From positions 19,935,821 to 19,999,820 of the forward strand of contig OX246749.1 in NCBI GenBank assembly GCA_945910005.1: DNA of 64,000 nt, given 5' to 3'. This document shows positions 1 to 11,667 of this stretch, piece after piece. The notes beneath the pieces are model-generated. The model searched no databases. It worked only from the letters and a program-made list of their open reading frames with translations, and was not told where the DNA came from. The position numbers and the translations under genes are program-made. The first letter of the stretch is position 1. Every line of letters begins with the position of its first letter. Source of the DNA: Isoperla grammatica. Its lineage: Eukaryota; Arthropoda; Insecta; Plecoptera; Perlodidae.

Positions 1-262
1 AATAAACAACAATTAGAATACTTTCGTTGGGGCTACTATATATTGCTATTGGCGTCAGATACAAGGTGTTGTCGTCACGGATTATGTAATAAACGATGCC
101 AGGTATCAAGACATTTCCCCTCCACCTTGCCACCTCCACTCGGTACCAGTTAAGCGCTCGCGAGAAAGGAATGCAGGGAGGGTTACGGTAGACAACAGAC
201 GCATCAAGCCAGGTGGCATTGTTAAAAATAGCAATCTTTTGATGTAGTAAAATGTTGCAACT

Positions 263-1001
263 AAGAAAACGCTTTGTTTGACGCGTTGATAAGCGAGCGC
301 GTCCATATCTACGAACGTTCTGGCGAAAAGATTTCAAAGCTAATAAAAACAACAATTAACAACAATTCAAGAATTCGCATTGCAAAATTTTTCCTAATTT
401 CCATAGCTTTTATACTTCCCGACATTGTTGAATGCAGTGCAATGTGCGTTTCTAAGAATTTTCGTTGTCATTCTGTCTAGTGTTTTCACCGCGGTCCGCC
501 ACTGTTAATAACAGTTATTGACAGCAATACAAATGTAATTTCTGCCTCAAATACGTATCAGATCGCGTTTACATTAGTATATTCGTGACCGGACAAAAAT
601 TTGCTATAAGATAGCCACCTCACATTTTACTGTTACTGTGTTCCAGAAAAATATTTTCGAGTAACTTTTGTGTAACTTTGCCAATATTTATCAGATCGCC
701 ATAAAGTGAACATATTCGTAACCGGAAAAATCTTTAAAAAAATATAGCTACCTCAAATTTTGCCGCCATTTTGTTTCAGAAAAACATTTTGCAGTAACTG
801 GTGTAACTTTGTAACTTTTCAAACGATTTACCCTCAAAACTATAAACCTTTAATCCACATTGAGGCTTGTTGATGGTTCAAATTTCAAGTTGATCGGACT
901 TTCCGTTCGACCGCTATCGACAGACATAAAAAAAAAAAAAAAAAAAAAAAACAGAACGAAGTGCCATAAGAGTCTTGTAGAGACGCTCGCTTCGCTCGCT
1001 T
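263..1001 (+). repeat. Interspersed repeat family R1, copy 1
   Basis: About 740 bp starting AACGCTTTGTTTGACGCGTTG and ending GACGCTCGCTTCGCTCGCTT. The same start, body and end recur at 8479-9599 and 35777-36505, with a 40-bp head fragment at 7371. The AAGCGAGCG near the head is inverted at the tail, hinting at short terminal inverted repeats of a non-autonomous DNA element. An internal A-run lies at 928-950. No protein is recognised in it. Confidence 0.7.
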
Positions 1002-1656
1002 GGTTACTCAATTACTTATCAGATATATGGAAACATCACGAAAAGAACGAAAATCACCTACTAGGCTACTACCCGACTAAAGTATGTCGGGCAGTAAAAA
1101 GGCGGCAGACAAACTGCCGATTGCGTTGCGCCTCTAACCTATATTACTCACTCAACGCTTCTCAAAACTATGAGGCGCGAGCTTATGAAAGATTGAAACA
1201 AAGGTCTATATAGAGAATCAAACCTTTAAAAATGAAAACGTATTTAAAGATGTATAGCCTGTCCACTCATAGTAGAAACGAAACGTTTAGAGCTAATGAC
1301 CAATGTTTGTCTAACAGACCGCGAAATAGGGTTTCAAGGGCCAACAGGTAGCGCGCTGTTTTCATTTCATTGCAATTCTTTTTCTTTCAAAGGGTGACAT
1401 TCTTTCGACTTCCGTTATTATTAAATTGGCAGCCATGTTTTTCTAGTAAATCTTGGTTTACAAGCCGATTTCAATGGTTCAACACACAAACATGGGCAAT
1501 TGGTTCTAAACGTTTCGTTTCTACTATGAGCGGACATGCTTCATATAGTCTGTTGATTTTCTTTCAATTGGCCCGGTTGAAAGGGGCCAGAGACAATGAT
1601 CCGAGATCGATATGCGAATACTTTCGTTGGGGCTACTATAACTTCCATTTAGCAGA
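1002..1656. other. No gene seen; repeat-derived spacer
   Basis: No recognisable gene. GAATACTTTCGTTGGGGCTA at 1616 also occurs at 17, so part of this belongs to another interspersed repeat. The open frame across 1370-1870 has no family resemblance and overlaps the duplicated block that follows. Confidence 0.5.
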
Positions 1657-1862
1657 CACGCATGTCAAGATGGGCGTAACCCTCTATAAACTAACTCCAT
1701 GTGAGGTCGTGGCCGATGAATTACACCGAGGTACCTCTAGAGGAACGCCCACTTCCCGCACGCATGTCAAGATGGGCGTAACCCTCTATAAACTATATAA
1801 CTCCATCCGATGCATTACACCGAGGTACCTAGGTATAGTACCTCCCGCACGCATAGCCATTA
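1657..1862 (+). repeat. Tandem duplication, about 102 bp x 2
   Basis: CACGCATGTCAAGATGGGCG occurs at 1657 and 1759 (offset 102), each followed by TAACCCTCTATAAACTA and later TTACACCGAGGTACCT. A third, partial CCCGCACGCAT ends the block. Confidence 0.85.
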
Positions 1863-2224
1863 GCACGTAACAAGTTGAGAAACTGCGACACATGGCTATC
1901 TGCTTAGAGTAACGTACAAATGCGACAGTTTACACGTACATTCAGAGCAGGGCAGTATCGAAAATACCCGAGCTTAGAGGAGTTTGTATTTTGTGTTTTG
2001 TATTGGCAATACATTTTTGTAAGTATCATTATTTTTTATTTATTCATCCAAAAAACGGATATACCAAGGTCTGGATCCGAAAGTAAAATGGATATAATAA
2101 AATACAGTAAATACACGTATGATAACAACATAAAAATAAACATAACATACTATTTTATTCTTTTTCCGCGGTAACGTAAATTATCTTCATTTCAGTTCCT
2201 TGATGAACAATCTCTTGGAAAGTC

Positions 2225-2309
2225 ATGAGTTCTGTTGAAGGTCCAATGTGTTTGAAACAAGATGGTGACTTCAGACTTATGGATGTCAGTAGGTATTTGT
2301 ATTGGCAAG
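2225..2309 (+). CDS. Odorant receptor exon 1 (start codon)
   Basis: Codes for residues 1-28 plus one base of residue 29. ATG at 2225 is preceded by an in-frame TGA at 2204-2206, so it is the first Met of the frame. A good acceptor (TTCATTTCAG) ends at about 2195, so a 5' untranslated exon may lie further upstream. The donor is CAAG|GTAAGC at 2310. The peptide ends RYLYWQ, which joins to the GFW start of exon 2 and resembles the LxxLGLW motif before TM1 of many insect ORs. The one-base overhang fits the two-base start of exon 2. Confidence 0.75.
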
Positions 2310-5300
2310 GTAAGCGACGTAGGTACATGTCAAGGATCACAAATTGAAATTTAGGGTGTAAAAATTAAAGTTTTTTATGTTGACGTTCTATTAAAATATT
2401 AACGGTTTAACATTGATTTGTTGGAGGGAAAAACATTCTAGTTTTGCTTGCAGGTTTCTGGCAGGACAACACCGAGCCCGGCCTCGAGTTGTACCTCAAG
2501 TACTTCAGCCCCCGGTTTGCTAACCTGCTCGTCAAGCATCGCTCCCTCCGTCTGGCCCTGCGATGCTACCGACGATTCAACCCCTGGTTCTTAATAACCA
2601 CTTTAACCCTTCAAGTGTTCTATCTATTCCCGAAAGCATTGTATCTATACAGTAGCGACCCTCGAGATCTTGTCGGCAACTTCTTTGGCACCATAATTCA
2701 CGGTTTACAATGGACAGTAGCGACCACAGCGTTCTTTCAGAGCACCAGGATGCAAAGTATCTTCACCGAGATGGACAGTATGTTGATTCCTGGACAACTG
2801 GACAACCAGGAACAGAGGGAAATATATTACAAAACGCGTACGTTTTGTAACAAAATATTCAACAACATACGAGTACCTTCTTTTGCCGCAATCTGCATCT
2901 ATGTGACTTTCGATTATTGTTTTCGTGCACTACCAGAAAGGGAGTTTCAATTCGCGTAAGTAGAGAAAAGAGTTTGTTTAAAGTATTTTCCATTAGGGAT
3001 GGGTATCAATTCCAAATATGGGTATGGAAAATCAAATCGAAGACAAGTTATTGATCGATTACATCGAAAAAAAATTTAAAAATAAAATTACATTTAATGG
3101 GATTTAAGTGGGATTTAAATAAAAATTCAATATTCCGTTTAAAAATGTTTCTTTTTTAGAAAAACTAAAAAACCATTAATGAGTCATAAGTGCATGAAAT
3201 TCAGATATGTGTAAAATAAAATTGATATAGGTTGCTTCAATGCAAGAAAAAAAATAGTAAACATTTAGCTATTCTACTAGATTCATTTCGCCAGCTCTGC
3301 TGCATTTTTCTTCTAAAGCGTAGTACAGCTGTATCGGTTCTGAGCTCGCTAGCGCTTCCCGATAGACAGAGCACTCATTGTGTAATACGAGTCCAGCCAG
3401 CGCTCCGCGAAACACTCGGCGACTGCGGACAGTGCCGCTCAAAACAGATTGCAACTTTTCTACAGATCAAGTCACACAAAAATGTATTGCAGGGCATTTT
3501 GTACAAGTACACGTTCCTATTAAGAAGCATATTATCGGTAGAAAACGATGCACTTTGAAACAACTGATCGATTTTTGATAAGTGCCCCCATTTTAGCGGT
3601 GGTTTTACTATCTCGAGGCAACATTTTGGTTATATGACAATTTGATCGGTGCTACTTGGTAGCACCTAGCCAAACAATCGCGTTTTCTTTAATTTTTTAA
3701 CCACCTGCTTTTAAAGTATGGTATCTTACGTCATGTTTTCCATATTTGAGGGTGGACATATACAAATGGTAGTTTTTTAGTTTTTCATCTGACTATCCCT
3801 TTAACTATTCGCAAGACAGATGTTGTTACGGGCCTAGTTCGCAAGTCCTCAGAGTTATTCTGCAGTTACAGACGGTCTGAGACGCCCATTCAATGATTCA
3901 ATGATCAAATTTCGATACATTCGATATTAACATTAATATCGATAACGTAAATATTTTCCAGTATCGAATATCGATCGATAAAATCGATATTTTTGCCCAT
4001 CCCTATTTTCCACGGTGATTATCGGAGCGGCAAACAGCGCTCTGTAAGCCATCGAGCTGTCACGAGAGGTGAGTACTGAGTACTGAGTACTGGGTACTGA
4101 GTACTGAGTACTGAGTACTTGTGTGTCAAACGTCAATGGCGGTGCCGACTGAAAGGGATGAGTATTGAGTTACCGAACTAATCATTTTCAGGTTTTACGA
4201 TCGACAAATGTTCAGTCCGAAATAGTCAACACAAAGGGATGCCAAGGTCAGGGGATTAGGGTTGATTGGCAGGTGGAAGATTAAACACCGTAGTTAGGCC
4301 AATAACCAGTCCACCCCCGCAGTGCTGAGTAGCTTGATGCGGCTTTTTGCCGCTCTGCTTCTCAAGATGGAACAGTACCTGATAACTAGAGGTGTTTGAA
4401 AATTGTTTTTTTTTTCCTCGATTTTTTTTTTTTTTTTTAAATTAAAAGATGGCGTCATGTTTTTTTTCGCATTGCAAATCGTGAAATATTCAATAGTATG
4501 CAATGAGACTCGAATAATCATTATTTAAATTGGATGTAGGCCGATTTAGGAATACTAATTGTGGCCAAAGCCTACGTTATAAAAAGATTGTTTAAGTCAT
4601 GGACAGCAAATTAGTAGGAATTTTGTTTAAATATTTACTATTTAATATAAAAATGCCGCCGGAATTTCCCTATTCACATTTTTAATAGGCCAAACTTGTT
4701 GTTACCCATTTCGTTTTTTGGACTCAAAATCTCAAAATTCGTTTTATTTCGCGAATTGATATCAATTCCTGTTGGCGTAGTATGTGGAGATGTGCGAAAT
4801 AAAAAGACGTAACACATTTAATAAAATGTTCCGTTTTATCGCGCCTTGCGAAAAACAAAACACAAATGTGAGACGTTAAGCCCAAATATCAATCAATCTC
4901 CACCGATGGCAAAGCATGAGACGATTGCTAACCCTGTCGTGAGACAAGAAAATAACAATACAATTAATTAATTATAATCAAACAATTGCTGGATAAACAA
5001 TTTGAATACGTTGCTGGTTCTTAGATTGAGTTTAGATCCAATCTAAGAAGCACCCTGCCAATTACTAACCTCAAAGGGAGGCGATGGTATTGTGGAGATC
5101 CTAAATGTCAATCATCCCCATTATTCCACAAAGCCTTCTCAGCCGGTACCGACAGCTGAATGTGAAGAATGTTGCCTCCTCGATTCAACTACGGACGGGT
5201 ATCGCTCCCTGTACATACATATATGTATGTCAATAAAATTAAAATAATTGCGGGATATTCCGCCACGTCCTACCTCCATATTGTGCCGACGTTTCAGGAA

Positions 5301-8300
5301 CCTTATGGATCCTATCCTCAGGGCGTCGAACTCTCAACTCGATAGGATCTCAATGAGGATAGGATCCATAAGGTTCCTGAAACGTCGGCACAATATGGAG
5401 GTAGGACGTGGCGGAATAACCCGCAATTATTTTAATTATATTGACATAAATCCTGGCCACGAAAGCTTAAGTGTTTTAATATATATATATATATATAGGT
5501 GGAGGTCCCCTTTTTGTAACTGTGTGTCCACCCCGTTGACAGCCGCTTGAAAGTTTAGACAAGATTGACATTTTTTACAAAGCTGTCAACAAAAAAGGAG
5601 GCGGCGGCTATGTCGCCCTTTGTCTGTAGGATGATTGGCAGGGATGCTTCTTAGGCTGGAACCAAAAGTAGAGTGTAAGCTAACAACAGGATAGGAGGAA
5701 TTTACTCTTTTGTTCCAGAGAATGGTATCCTTGGGACACTTTGTCGTCACCTGCCTTCGAAATAACTCTGTTTGTACGATGGTTGCAAACCATCTCACAA
5801 ATCATAATGTCATCAGCAATGGTTCCGACATTACCCATAGCCATGATTATGCCACTATCGAATTTCAAAATTCTTAACAACAAACTTAAAAACGTTCGTC
5901 TCATTTCGATGGAGAGACTCAAGGCGCGGAAAATGGCGGAGTCAGGTGGTTCAGTAGCAGACACGATTGTAGCTATTGATGAGTCTGGGTTGGCACTGCG
6001 AGGTGGTCAGCTCGGAGCTGCACCAGCTGCTCTCAGTGCAAGCAGGGTTGATGACCTGGCAATGGTGAGCACTCTGTATGAAGCAGGCAATGCTGGCTCT
6101 AGCTCTCGAAGAGATGGAATGTCACTAGGGTGTGTATTGCGAGGTGGTCAGCTCAGAGCTGCACCAGCTGCCCTCAGTGCTAGCAGGGTTGATGACGTGG
6201 CATTGGTGAGCACTCTGTATGAAGCAGGCAATGCTGGCTCTAGCTCTCGAAGAGATGGAATGTCACTAGGGTGTGTATTGCGAGGTGGTCAGCTCAGAGC
6301 TGCACGGGCTGCTTTCAGTACAGAAGGGGTTGATACTGTGGAATCGGTGAGCCCACTCTATGAAGGAGATGATGATTCTACTTCTGTAAGGGAGGGAATG
6401 CCAGTAGAGGATGTGTTGCAAGATTGTAATGACAACCAACCAGAAAATGAATCAGAATGCACAACTGCTGAATTAGACCAAGAAATGCAGAATACCTTGA
6501 CCGAGGCCATTCAACTCCATGTGAAATTGATAAGGTAAGGCCCGGTGCACACAAACTCATAAGAATGTGTGTGGCTCGTTGGTCCAGTGGTTGCATCCCT
6601 GCTTCCAACGTAGAAGGTCCCGGGTTAAAATCCCGCTTCAGGCAAAAGTTTTTTTTATTTCTAATATGGATTCCATTCCATCACTTCTTAGCCTAGGAAT
6701 AAATAAACGGTGACTTAGGAGCCGTCCTAGCAACGAAGCACTCAATAAATTCAAAGTTGTTCTGATTCGGCCTTGTTGATTCTGGCAGTTGTCCGCAGGT
6801 GTTCGCACTGTCCAATCACTGATTCACGTGTTTCATATTTGAAATATAGATCTTTGATTGGCAATTGGTTATAAGTTCAATAAGTTCCGGTATACGTTCA
6901 ACTTATTATATTGCAAATACCAAAAACCTTACGACGGACCGATAATGCGTAGAAATGTCACTTATAATAACACACCAATGAGATGGTAGCAACGGGCCTG
7001 CAGACAACATAGTCAAAACAACTATCACACTAGTCAGGGATGTGGCACACGCTGGGAAAAGAGGCAAAGCCCTCAACAAAACCATAGTTAAAACGCCACT
7101 TCATTCTTGTAGGTTCTTTGACGACCTTGATCTTGTAACAAATCCTTGCGTCTATTGCAATACCTTGTAACTTTGAAGCTTGTGATCAATTTTTTTTTAA
7201 AATTCTGAAATAGATGAAAAATGTTATTACTTTAATTCGTTGCAGGTACATTGGTTTAGGCGAGAAATTGTCTAACGTACCACTCGCTGTTTTGCTCATA
7301 GCAAACACACTGGTATTGACACTAGCCGCATTGGCAGCTAACACGGTAAGCAACGAGTTATATTATACTTGGAAAACGCTCTGTTTGACGCGTTGTTAGC
7401 GAGCGCGTCCATATTATTGTGTGAAAATGGAAGTTTATTCATTTTCACACTGGATTCCTTCGCTTTCGTGTTTTATTCTACTTCGTGTGACATATGGGTA
7501 AACCACACTCTGTTTTGATCACAATCAGGTAAGTGCTGAGCTGGCTATAGTGCAACCATCAATCTAGGGCAACAACACTTACATTAGAATACTGACACAG
7601 CATAATAGTCATAAAAGTCATTTGGTAACTTTGCTGTGTCAGGTTACGTAATTGCCGTAAAGATAACGCTGTCGTCACCTACCGCGATAACTGCAGGCTC
7701 TGTATTATGAACTATTGGACAATATAACTTTACAATTAGAGCTACGCTTTGGTGATTTGGGCAAACTCGAGCTTCTGAATTTAGTAAATACTTCAAATTT
7801 TGAAGGCTACAAAAGGAAATTCCCTCAAAATGCACTTGAACAACACATAGTTACGGCAATTTCTTTATTACGTAGAAATTAAAAAATTAACTAATTGTCC
7901 TGTACGCGACAAGGAATCGTAGGATTTTCCCGGTCAACCTAAAAGAACAATACTAGAATTTTTTTCGCAAATCAGCTGAATGAAGTTATGCCCGAAGTGA
8001 CGCGTTAAATGAACTCATTGTGACAATACCAGCAACATCAGCCAGTACGGAGAGAAGCTTTTCTTGTTTAAAGTTAGTTAAAACTTACGCTAGAAATACT
8101 ATGGGGCAGAGTCGACTGTCCGCTTGCGATTTTAAGCATTGAAAAGGAACTAGTAAAATAAATGGAACTGGAAGCTACCTGGTTCGACAACATTACGGAA
8201 CACTTTGGAACGATCAAAAACCGACGGCTCGACTTTTTCTACCAATGAGGATCTACAAAGTAAGACATATTAATAGTATATACTATTGATTTAGTTTTAA

Positions 8301-11300
8301 GACACATTTGTTAATTGTTAAAAGTGTGTTGAAGCCTTGTACATTTATGAGTGTTGCACTAAAAAGTAGTAAGCATATGAAAAAAAGAGCAAACGGGTGC
8401 CCGAAACCTTAGACTAAAATGAAAGAACCTGCCTCCCCTGTATCACAGGCCACGAGCCGCCACTGGTTTGTGACATAACAATATTTACGAACTTTCTGGC
8501 GAAAAGTTTTCGAAGCTAATAACAACAACAATTAGCAACAATACAAGAATGCGCATTGCAAACACTTTTCAAATCTAATTCCCATAGCTATTATACTTCA
8601 CGACATTGTTGGACGTCGTGCAGTGTGCGGTGCTAAGATTTTTCGTTAGTGTTTTCGCCGCGGTGCGCCAGTTACTAACACCTTATTGTAAGCAATGTAA
8701 TTTCTGCCTCTAATATGTATCAGATCGCGTTTATGTTAGTATATTCGTGACCGGACAAACATTTACTATAATATAGCCAACTCACATTCTGCTGTTACTG
8801 TGTTTCAGAAAAATACTTTCGATTAACTTTTGTGTAACTTTGCCAATACTTATCAGATCACTATAAAATTAAAATATTTGTGACCGGAAAAATGTTTATA
8901 AAAATATGGCTTTCTTACATTTTGCCGCCATTTTGTTTCAGAAAAATATTTTACAGTGACTATGGTGTACCTTTGTAACTTTTTGAACGTTTTTGCCACA
9001 AAACTATGCACCTTCAATCCACATTGAGGCTTGTTGAATGTGGATGGTCCAAATTTCAAGTTGATTGTACTTTCTGTCCGACCGCTATCGACAGACATAA
9101 AAACCAAAATAAAAAAAACAAACAAACAACAGTGGTTAGCATCTCTGCTTCCAGTGCAGAAGGTTCCGGGTTCAAATCCCGGTTCAGGCAGTAGTTTAAC
9201 TTTTATTAAGGATTCAGTTCCATTACTTCTTGTCTTAGGAATAAGTAAACGGTGACTTTGGAGCCGTCCTAGCAAGTATCAACGAAGCACTCAATAAATT
9301 CAAGTTGTTCTGAATCGGCCTGGTTGATTCTGACATTAGTCCACAGGTGTTCGCACTGTCCAATCACCGAGTCATATGTTTCGTATTAGAAATATCGACC
9401 TTTGTTTGGTTATCGCTCACTCGTCGATGGTGTTCGGAGCCTACAGGGTTGGTTAAGTCGCTTTAAATTAAAGTCCCCCACTAAAAATCAGTTTCGTTAC
9501 TGAGTGGGTAGACTCTAAATGTGAATTTATTTATTAAAAAAACAAAAACAGAACGAAGTGCCATACGGATCTAATAGAGACGCTCGCTTCGCTCGCTTTA
9601 TAATTATGCTGTGTCCGTAGCAAAGCTGAGAACGTCTAGTTGTTCCTGTATTTTATTACAACGCTTATATTAACTTGCCTTGTTTGTCTGGATGGAATCT
9701 TTGAATCGATATTCCACCTACTTCTAGATGTCAGATCAAGCTAAAAATTTTTACACAGACGTATTCTTGATGACAATACATGAATCAACTGTCATATTTA
9801 CTAAATTGTAAATTAATTCATCATAATTAATTAATTAATGTTTTACATAGAAATCGATGTTTAACGCCTGTCTCAACGTCAAATCGAAATAAAGTTTTCA
9901 CACAGACGTATTCTTAATGACAATACACGAATCAATTGTCATATTTACTAAATCGTCAATTAATTCATCATAATTAATTAATAAATGTTTTATATGGAAA
10001 TCGATGTACAACCCATTTTACAACGTCAAATCGAGTTGAAAATTTTTACACAGACGTATTCTTAATGACTGCACACGAATCAATTGTCATATTAACTAAA
10101 TAATCAATTAATTCATCATAATTAATTAATTGATGTTTTATATGGGAATCGATGTTTATCCCACTTCCCAACGTCAAATCGAGTTGAAAGTTTTCACACA
10201 GACGTGTTCTTAATGACAATACACGAATCAATTGTCATATTAACTAAATTATCAATTAATTCATCATAATTAGTTAATGTATTGATATTTTATATGGAAA
10301 TCGATATTTCACCCACTTTCCAACGCTGAATTGAGCTGAAAGTTTTCACACAGACGTATTTTTAATGACAATACACGAATCAATTGTCATATTTACTAAA
10401 TAATTAATTAATTCATCATAATTAATTAATGTTTTATATGGGAATCGATATGTTTAACCCACTTCTGAACGTCGAATTGAGCTGAAAGTTTTCACACAGA
10501 CGTATTCTTAATGACAATACATGAATCAATTGTCATATTTACTAAATAATCAATTAAGCCATCATAATTAATAAATTGATGTTTTATATGGGGATCGATA
10601 AAACACTCACTTTCGAACGTCGAATTGAGCTGAAAGTTTGCACACAGACGTATTCTTAATGACAATACATGAATCAATTGTCATGTTTACTAAATAATCA
10701 ATTAAACCATCATAATTAATTAATCAATCGATATTCGATATATATTCGATTGCAAGATTCTTTAAGATTAAAAAGAATAAAATAATATTACATGAAAAAA
10801 ATATATTTTTTTAAAAACAACGCTTATATTTAAATGCACTAAAAAGTAAAAAATAAATTTTCGCCCAACAAATTTTTGACTCACTCGGAAAATAAAAGCG
10901 TTTGGCGCTTTCCCTGCATAAACAGCAGAATACTGCAATCTATGTCAATACTGAAAGCGCCCAACGCTTTTATTTTCCGAGTGAGGCAAAAATTTGCTGG
11001 GCGAAAATTTATTTTTTACTTTTAAGGGCCGGTATTTCAATGTCCAGTTAAAATCTTCTTTTCAGTTAAATTGTTTTCACCATGACAACGGCCAATAGAA
11101 ATACACCAAACTTGGCTTACCTGACAGTTAAATTTAATAACACTTTAACTGGACATTGAAATTTGGGGCATTAGTGCATTTAAATATAAGCGTTGTTTTT
11201 TAAAAAAATATATATTTTTTTCATGTAATATTGTTTTAACTCTAAACCTTATCAATATAAACATAAGTTACCCAAAGACATGCTTTTATAATATGCAGGA

Positions 11301-11379
11301 AAAGTCTCTGCTGATTGTTATGAAGTGTTGTAACAATATGATTTGTCTATATGTTCAATAAAGTACTATTATTATTATA

Positions 11380-11430
<51 letters not shown>

Positions 11431-11511
11431 TAATTATTATTTTTATTATTATTATTATTGGGTGTATATGTATTTTTGTGTAAATGAAATAAATAAAATG
11501 AAATAATTGTA

Positions 11512-11594
<83 letters not shown>

Positions 11595-11614
11595 AATTAT
11601 TATTATTATCATTA

Positions 11615-11667
<53 letters not shown>

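Noticed and set aside
263..1001. Coding frames in the R1 repeat (for example 860-1213)
   Set aside because: Frames are not conserved among the R1 copies, and one runs through a poly-A tract.
6572..6644. Functional tRNA-Gly gene
   Set aside because: The A and B boxes and anticodon loop are recognisable, but the acceptor stem does not pair and the B box lacks GGTTCGA. A body shared with 9128-9535 shows it is a SINE head.
7246..7345. Direct joining of OR exon 2 to exon 4, giving a 339-residue receptor
   Set aside because: The phase would fit, but TM4 and the conserved WYPWDT..SSPAFEI region would be missing. Exon 3 at 5719-6534 supplies them with perfect splice sites and phase.
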